64,000 nucleotides of DNA, taken from positions 62,001 through 126,000 of the forward strand of contig NZ_CP034451.1 of the NCBI RefSeq assembly GCF_003952525.1. The letters are read 5' to 3'. Both the position numbers and the translations under genes were made by a program. Under the pieces are notes generated by a model. The model was not told where the DNA came from and ran no database searches. It worked only from the letters and a program-made list of their open reading frames with translations. This document shows, piece after piece, positions 58,994 to 64,000 of the stretch. The stretch is from Mesorhizobium sp. M3A.F.Ca.ET.080.04.2.1. Lineage in GTDB: Bacteria > Pseudomonadota > Alphaproteobacteria > Rhizobiales > Rhizobiaceae. The first letter of the stretch is position 1, and each line of letters begins with the position of its first letter.

Positions 58994-61462
58994 ATGGTCG
59001 CATTGAAGCAATTCAGGGTATCTAGTCCCTCCTTTGCCGATCTTGTTCCCTATGCGGGCTTGGTCGACAACGGGGTGATGCTGCTCAAGGACGGCTCGCT
59101 CATGGCCGGCTGGTACTTCGCTGGGCCGGACAGCGAGAGCTCGACCGATGCCGAGCGCAACGAAATCAGCCGGCAGATCAACGCGATCCTTTCGAAGCTG
59201 GGCTCGGGGTGGATGATCCAGGTCGAGGCCGTCCGCGTGCCGACGACCGACTATCCATCAGAGGAAGCCTGCCATTTTCCCGATCCGGTGACGCGCGCCA
59301 TCGATGCTGAGCGACGGGCCCATTTCGAACGGGAGAGGGGGCATTTCGAAAGTCGGCATGCGCTTATCCTCACCTGGCGCCCGCCTGAACCCCGTCGATC
59401 AGCTCTGACTCGCTATGTCTACTCGGACACTGCGAGCCGCTCCGCCACCTACGCGGATACGATCCTCGACAGGTTCCGGACGTCGACCCGCGAAGTCGAG
59501 CAGTATCTCGCGAATGTCGTCTCAATCCGTCGGATGGTGACACGGGAGATCGAGGAGCGCAGCGGCCATCGCGTGGCGCACTACGACGAGATGTTCCAGT
59601 TCATCCGCTTCTGCATCACCGGCGAGAACCATCCGGTCCGGTTGCCGGACATTCCGATGTATCTCGACTGGCTGGTCACGGCCGAACTTCAGCACGGTCT
59701 GACGCCAAAGGTGGAGAATCGCTTTCTCGGTGTCGTCGCTATCGACGGTCTGCCAGCCGAAAGCTGGCCCGGTATCCTGAATGCGCTGGATCTGATGCCG
59801 ATCACCTATCGCTGGTCGAGCCGTTTCGTCTTCCTCGATGAGCAGGAAGCGCGTGTCAAGCTGGAGCGCACGCGAAAGAAGTGGCAACAGAAGGTTCGCC
59901 CGTTCTTTGACCAGCTTTTCCAGACGCAGAGCCGGTCGCTCGACCAGGACGCAATGTCGATGGTGGCCGAGAGCGAGGACGCCATTGCCGAGGCCGCTTC
60001 GCAGCTCGTCGCCTATGGATACTACACCCCAGTCATCGTGCTCTTCGACGACGGGAATGAGCGGCTTCAGGAGAAATGCGAGGCGGTCCGGCGCCTCATC
60101 CAGGCGGAAGGTTTTGGGGCGCGGATCGAGACGCTCAATGCGACCGATGCCTTTCTCGGCAGTCTGCCGGGGGTGTCTTACGCGAACATCCGCGAGCCCC
60201 TGATCAACACCCGTAACCTTGCCGACCTAGTGCCGCTGAACTCCGTCTGGTCGGGAAACCCTTTGGCGCCGTGCCCGTTCTATCCGCCGGGTTCGCCGCC
60301 GCTCTGCCAGGTCGCCAGCGGCTCGACGCCATTCCGGTTGAACCTGCATGTCGACGACGTCGGCCACACACTTGTCTTCGGTCCGACCGGCTCGGGCAAA
60401 TCGACGCTGCTTTCGCTGATCGCGGCCCAATTCCGGCGCTATGCAGACGCGCAGCTCTTCGCCTTCGACAAGGGTCGCTCGATGCTGCCGCTGACCTTGG
60501 CCATCGGTGGGGATCACTACGAGATCGGTGGCGACGCGGCCGGAGAAGGGGAGGGGAGATCGCCTGGTCTCGCCTTCTGTCCGCTCGCGGAGCTGGCGAC
60601 GGAGGGCGATCGCGCCTGGGCGTGCGAGTGGATCGAAGCGCTGGTCACGCTGCAGGGCCTGCCCGTGATCCCGGATCATCGCAAAGCGATCTCGCGGCAG
60701 ATCGGCCTAATGGCGGAGTCGCGCGGCCGCTCCCTGTCGGATTTCGTGAGCGGTGTGCAGATGCGCGAGATCAAGGACGCGCTGCATCACTACACGGTCG
60801 ATGGGCCAATGGGACAACTCCTCGACGCGGAGAAAGACGGTCTCGCGCTTGGCGCTTTCCAATGCTTCGAGGTCGAAGAGCTCATGAACATGGGCGAGCG
60901 CAATCTCGTTCCGGTGCTCACCTATCTGTTCCGCAGGGTCGAGAAGCGCCTGACGGGCAATCCGAGCCTCATCGTTCTTGATGAGGCGTGGCTCATGTTG
61001 GGTCATCCGATCTTTCGCGACAAGATCCGGGAATGGCTGAAGGTGCTGCGTAAGGCCAATTGCGCCGTCGTGCTCGCCACGCAGTCGATATCGGACGCCG
61101 AACGCTCCGGTATCATCGACGTCCTGAAGGAGAGCTGCCCCACAAAAATCTGCCTGCCGAATGGGGCAGCGCGTGAGCCCGGCACGCGGGAGTTCTACGA
61201 GCGGATTGGCTTCAATGAGCGCCAGATCGAGATCGTCGCGAGAGCGCTGCCCAAGCGCGAATATTACGTCGCCTCGCCGGATGGCCGTCGGCTGTTCGAC
61301 ATGGCGCTCGGTCCGGTCACACTCTCCTTCGTCGGGGCGTCGGGCAAGGAAGACCTCAAGCGCATCCGCGCCCTTCAAATCGAATATGGGGCCGACTGGC
61401 CCCGTCACTGGCTCCAGCAGAGGGGGATAGCCCATGCCAACTCGCTTTTCCCGGCGGCTTGA
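58994..61462 (+). CDS. trbE: TrbE conjugal transfer ATPase (VirB4-like)
   Basis: 822 residues. VirB4/CagE family: N-terminal domain ~1-430 (VALKQFRVSSPSFADLVPYA), then the ATPase domain with LVFGPTGSGKSTLLSLIAAQ (Walker A), SLIVLDEAWLMLGHP (Walker B) and VVLATQSISDAERSG. It energises pilus assembly and substrate transfer. It overlaps trbJ by 29 bases, so the two are coupled. Confidence 0.96.
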   Translation: MVALKQFRVSSPSFADLVPYAGLVDNGVMLLKDGSLMAGWYFAGPDSESSTDAERNEISRQINAILSKLGSGWMIQVEAVRVPTTDYPSEEACHFPDPVTRAIDAERRAHFERERGHFESRHALILTWRPPEPRRSALTRYVYSDTASRSATYADTILDRFRTSTREVEQYLANVVSIRRMVTREIEERSGHRVAHYDEMFQFIRFCITGENHPVRLPDIPMYLDWLVTAELQHGLTPKVENRFLGVVAIDGLPAESWPGILNALDLMPITYRWSSRFVFLDEQEARVKLERTRKKWQQKVRPFFDQLFQTQSRSLDQDAMSMVAESEDAIAEAASQLVAYGYYTPVIVLFDDGNERLQEKCEAVRRLIQAEGFGARIETLNATDAFLGSLPGVSYANIREPLINTRNLADLVPLNSVWSGNPLAPCPFYPPGSPPLCQVASGSTPFRLNLHVDDVGHTLVFGPTGSGKSTLLSLIAAQFRRYADAQLFAFDKGRSMLPLTLAIGGDHYEIGGDAAGEGEGRSPGLAFCPLAELATEGDRAWACEWIEALVTLQGLPVIPDHRKAISRQIGLMAESRGRSLSDFVSGVQMREIKDALHHYTVDGPMGQLLDAEKDGLALGAFQCFEVEELMNMGERNLVPVLTYLFRRVEKRLTGNPSLIVLDEAWLMLGHPIFRDKIREWLKVLRKANCAVVLATQSISDAERSGIIDVLKESCPTKICLPNGAAREPGTREFYERIGFNERQIEIVARALPKREYYVASPDGRRLFDMALGPVTLSFVGASGKEDLKRIRALQIEYGADWPRHWLQQRGIAHANSLFPAA

Positions 61463-62243
61463 GGCGGCGCGCGGCGCCGTCATCGCCGTGTCAATGCTGT
61501 CCTTCGCCGCTCCTCATTTGGCTCTCGCCGGCGGCGTAACCGGACAGGCAACCGAATGGACGCAGCTCGCCAACAACGCCGAACTCGTCAAGCTCCTCGA
61601 GAGCTCAGGCGTGCAAGTCGAAAACCAGGTCAAGCAGATCGCTCAGCTCGCCGAGCAGATCCAAAATCAGCTGAACATCTATCAGAACATGCTCCAGAAC
61701 ACGGCGCAGTTGCCCAATCACATTTGGGGTCAGGTCGAAAACGACCTCAACCGCCTGCAGGGCATCGTTGCGCAGGGGAACGGCGTCGCCTTCTCAATGG
61801 GCAATATCGACGACGTGCTGAAGCAGCGCTTCCAGAGCTTCGCCGACATGAAAACCAACCTGCCAAACGGAGAGGCCTTCTCATCCACCTATCAAAGCTG
61901 GTCCGACACCAATCGCGACACGATCGGCGGCACGCTGAAGGCAGCGAACCTGACGGCCGAGCAGTTTTCCAGCGAGGAGTCGACCATGGCTTCCCTCCGC
62001 TCAATGTCCGAGAGCGCCGACGGCCAGATGAAGGCGTTGCAGGTCGGGCATCAGATCGCGGCGCAGGAAGTCGCGCAGCTCCGGAAACTGCGCGGTCTCG
62101 TCTCGCAACAGATGACCATGATGGGCACCTGGTACCAGTCCGAGCAGGCGCAAAAGGACGTCGCCCAGGCCCGCCGCGAAAAGTTCTTCAACGCACCGGC
62201 GAACGACATTCGCGGCGGCCAGACGATGGAGCCCCGCTGGTGA
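61434..62243 (+). CDS. trbJ: TrbJ (VirB5-like) mating-pair protein
   Basis: 269 residues with a signal peptide (GAVIAVSMLSFAAPHLALAG) and a helical body (VENQVKQIAQLAEQIQNQLN, YQNMLQNTAQLPNHIWGQVE). Periplasmic pilus-tip-type component of the Trb system, homologous to VirB5. Overlaps trbK by 4 bases (GTGA). Confidence 0.93.
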   Translation: MPTRFSRRLEAARGAVIAVSMLSFAAPHLALAGGVTGQATEWTQLANNAELVKLLESSGVQVENQVKQIAQLAEQIQNQLNIYQNMLQNTAQLPNHIWGQVENDLNRLQGIVAQGNGVAFSMGNIDDVLKQRFQSFADMKTNLPNGEAFSSTYQSWSDTNRDTIGGTLKAANLTAEQFSSEESTMASLRSMSESADGQMKALQVGHQIAAQEVAQLRKLRGLVSQQMTMMGTWYQSEQAQKDVAQARREKFFNAPANDIRGGQTMEPRW

Positions 62244-62455
62244 GCCTCAAAGTCGCCGTCGTGATTGCGACACTTATCGCTCTCGTCGGAGGAGGGATTA
62301 CCGTCTGGGTCTTTGTCCAGCCGGGCACCTCACCCGCCGGCCCTCTTGCCGCTCCCGATTCCGACGCAGAGCGCGCCAAGCGCCGCGAGAAGTTCTTTGG
62401 CGGCGATAGGGATCGCGACATCCGCAGCGGACAGGAGATGAAGCCGAGATGGTGA
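62240..62455 (+). CDS. trbK: TrbK-like entry-exclusion protein
   Basis: 71 residues starting with a GTG at 62240 that overlaps the trbJ stop. Sequence: an N-terminal membrane segment (VAVVIATLIALVGGGITVWV), then a short hydrophilic part ending KFFGGDRDRDIRSGQEMKPR W. The position and size match trbK. It lacks the lipobox cysteine of IncP TrbK, so it is the alternative type seen in rhizobial plasmids. The C-terminal K-F-F...R-x-G-Q-x-M-x-P-R-W motif is also found at the end of TrbJ here (KFFNAPANDIRGGQTMEPRW), which is unusual. Confidence 0.85.
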   Translation: MSLKVAVVIATLIALVGGGITVWVFVQPGTSPAGPLAAPDSDAERAKRREKFFGGDRDRDIRSGQEMKPRW

Positions 62456-63645
62456 GTCTCAAACGCGCTTGTGCGCTCGAAACGACCTTCGTTGTCGTTG
62501 CGATCCTGCTGATCGCGAGCTCGCCGGCGTTCGCCCAGCAGGGCCAGGTCCTGACCACGCTGGAGAACCAGGTCGTCACGGCCACTAAGGGCTGGGAATC
62601 GACGATCATGGATGCCGCGCGCTCCCTGTTCTGGATCCTCGCCGGCATCGAGATCGGGATAGCGGCGGTGTGGCTAGCGATCAATGCCGCCTCGCTCGAC
62701 GCTTGGTTCGCTGAACTGGTGCGCCGTATCATGTTCATCGGCTTGTTCGCCTTCATCCTCGATCGAGGTCCGTCATTGGCCAAAGCGATCGTGGACAGCC
62801 TCTTTCAGATCGGCGCCGACGGCGGTTCGGCCTCGCCCGCCAATATCTTCGACGCCGGCATCCATGTCGCCTCGAAAATGTCCGAACAGGCGAAGTTCGG
62901 GCTCTGGGAGGACAACGCGCTGGCAATCGCCGCGGTCTTCGCCATGGTGGTGATCGTCGTCGCTTTCAGCCTCGTTGCCGCGATCTTCGTTGCAGTCATG
63001 GTGGAGATGTATATCGGACTACTCGCCGGCATGATCATGCTCGGCCTCGGAGGATCCTCCTACACCAAGGATTTCGCCGTTCGGTACCTCGTCTATGCGT
63101 TCTCGGTCGGCATGAAGCTGATGGCGCTTGTCATGATCGCCAAGATCGGCTCCGATATTCTTCTCGGACTGGCCGAAGCGCCGACGGCCGAATCCGACCA
63201 GTTCATCACCACGCTCGCCATCGCCGGCATCTCCGTGGTGGTGTTCGTCATCGCTATGTATGTGCCGCCGATCATTCAGGGCGTTGTCCAGGGCGCATCG
63301 GTCTCGGGTGGCATGGAAGCGATCCGCCACGGCGGGCAGACAGCGACCTTCGCCGCCGGCGGTGCCTTTCTTGGCGCAAGCGCTGCGAGGACCGGCGCTC
63401 AGGCGGCAAGTGCGGCGAGGGCAGGGGGCTCGTCTATGGCGGGTGCCGCGCTCCGTGGCATGGCGTCAGGGATCGGAAATGCCGGATGGGCGGCAGGATC
63501 GGCAGCCAAGGAAAAGGCAATCGCTTCCCCCGGCGCCTATGCCGGCTCGCTGCTCGGCCTCGCCAACGCCAAGCTCGACCACTCGCGCAGCCCCGGCATA
63601 TCGGCGAAGCTTCCGACGCCTCCGCCCCTCAACGAGAACAAGTAA
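62449..63645 (+). CDS. trbL: TrbL (VirB6-like) polytopic membrane protein
   Basis: 398 residues from the ATG at 62449 (a GTG at 62452 is an alternative), overlapping trbK by 7 bases. It has an N-terminal signal-like segment, then five or six membrane segments (SLFWILAGIEIGIAAVWLAI, IMFIGLFAFILDRG, IAAVFAMVVIVVAFSLVAAI, LLAGMIMLGLGG) and a Gly/Ala-rich C-terminal domain (FAAGGAFLGASAARTGAQAA). Inner-membrane channel component of the type IV secretion system. Confidence 0.95.
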   Translation: MVSLKRACALETTFVVVAILLIASSPAFAQQGQVLTTLENQVVTATKGWESTIMDAARSLFWILAGIEIGIAAVWLAINAASLDAWFAELVRRIMFIGLFAFILDRGPSLAKAIVDSLFQIGADGGSASPANIFDAGIHVASKMSEQAKFGLWEDNALAIAAVFAMVVIVVAFSLVAAIFVAVMVEMYIGLLAGMIMLGLGGSSYTKDFAVRYLVYAFSVGMKLMALVMIAKIGSDILLGLAEAPTAESDQFITTLAIAGISVVVFVIAMYVPPIIQGVVQGASVSGGMEAIRHGGQTATFAAGGAFLGASAARTGAQAASAARAGGSSMAGAALRGMASGIGNAGWAAGSAAKEKAIASPGAYAGSLLGLANAKLDHSRSPGISAKLPTPPPLNENK

Positions 63646-63662
63646 TCGAGAACTGGTGAAGC

Positions 63663-64000
63663 ATGGCCGGACGCACCCCGCCCGACAATCCCTATCTTGC
63701 TGCGCGCAATGAGTGGAACGAGCGTTACGGCTCCTACGTGAAGGCCGCCTCGGCCTGGCGCATCGTCGGCATCACCGGCATGGCAATGGCCGTCGTCGGT
63801 TTCACCTACTCGATCTACCAAAGCACGCAGGTCAAGCTGGTCCCTTATATTGTCGAGGTCGACAAGCTCGGCACCGCCGTCAACGCGGGCTTTCCGCAAC
63901 CGATCGAATATGCGGACCCGCGGGTTGTGCGGGCCACGCTCGGCGGCTTCGTCTCAAACTTCCGGTCGGTGACGCCGGATGCGGTCGTGCAAAAGCAGTA
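63663..64000 (+). CDS. trbF: TrbF (VirB8-like) membrane protein, partial at right edge
   Basis: The start ATG at 63663 follows trbL by 17 bp; 112 codons are visible before the window ends. The N-terminus [20 protein letters not shown] is characteristic of TrbF, followed by one membrane segment ([20 protein letters not shown]) and the beginning of the periplasmic VirB8-like domain ([15 protein letters not shown]). trbG, trbH and trbI should follow outside the window. Confidence 0.93.
   Translation, partial: MAGRTPPDNPYLAARNEWNERYGSYVKAASAWRIVGITGMAMAVVGFTYSIYQSTQVKLVPYIVEVDKLGTAVNAGFPQPIEYADPRVVRATLGGFVSNFRSVTPDAVVQKQ

Overview
The window looks like part of a large conjugative repABC plasmid (or a chromid/ICE built from one) of a Hyphomicrobiales (Rhizobiales) alphaproteobacterium. 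The evidence is an intact repABC operon, a TraI-type LuxI synthase directly upstream of trbBCDEJKLF, the GC-rich codon use, and many gene families typical of rhizobial plasmids: a large ParB-like protein, an Xre/RES pair, a methylase-helicase, DUF3085, DUF1419, a toprim protein, DUF1403 and plasmid ScpB. I cannot name the genus from sequence alone.

Layout, left to right. 1-3.9 kb: three tandem tyrosine recombinases on the minus strand, the last cut by the window edge. 3.6-14.8 kb: plasmid accessory backbone, in which the giant methylase-helicase gene is split by an apparent one-base slip in a C tract. 15.4-30.5 kb: a type I secretion locus (HlyD-like adaptor, ABC exporter) with an 11.8-kb gene for a 3945-residue RTX/cadherin-like secreted protein. 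It carries three blocks of long, nearly identical internal repeats. 31.7-36.1 kb: an array of LuxR-type regulators (three intact, one remnant) and a broken AraC regulator.

36.5-47.8 kb is the most interesting part, an island that looks like defence or stress machinery built on protease and ubiquitin-like chemistry. It contains (a) an AAA ATPase plus subtilisin-like protease pair; (b) an XRE + ImmA/IrrE-type metalloprotease pair divergent from (c) a compact operon of ubiquitin-like protein, E1-like ThiF protein and DUF6527 protein; and (d) on the opposite strand a tightly overlapping six-gene operon: ubiquitin-like protein, E2-like protein, JAB-E1 fusion, a second DUF6527 protein, a second ubiquitin-like protein and a phosphotransferase/kinase-like protein. 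A gamma-glutamylcyclotransferase-fold protein follows (d). The two ubiquitin-like proteins of (d) share a C-terminal tail motif, F-S-R-P-x-T-x-F-G: one ends on the glycine and the other carries a short extension. This predicts one ready-to-use and one precursor modifier.

48.1-52.5 kb: ScpB and DUF1403, a GNAT/DUF1778 toxin-antitoxin pair, a tyrosine integrase, and a HigA-like antitoxin whose toxin gene has been reduced to its first codons. 52.6-56.3 kb: repC, repB, repA (minus strand) with a recognisable counter-transcribed RNA between repB and repC. 56.6-64 kb: a perfect lux-box palindrome, traI, then trbB to trbF (plus strand), the mating-pair-formation genes, continuing beyond the window.

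Functional reading: replication (repABC) and transfer (trb) probably share quorum control through the lux box. The cargo is a secreted giant surface or toxin-like protein with local regulators, plus the ubiquitin-like/protease island. No tRNA, rRNA or CRISPR array was found.
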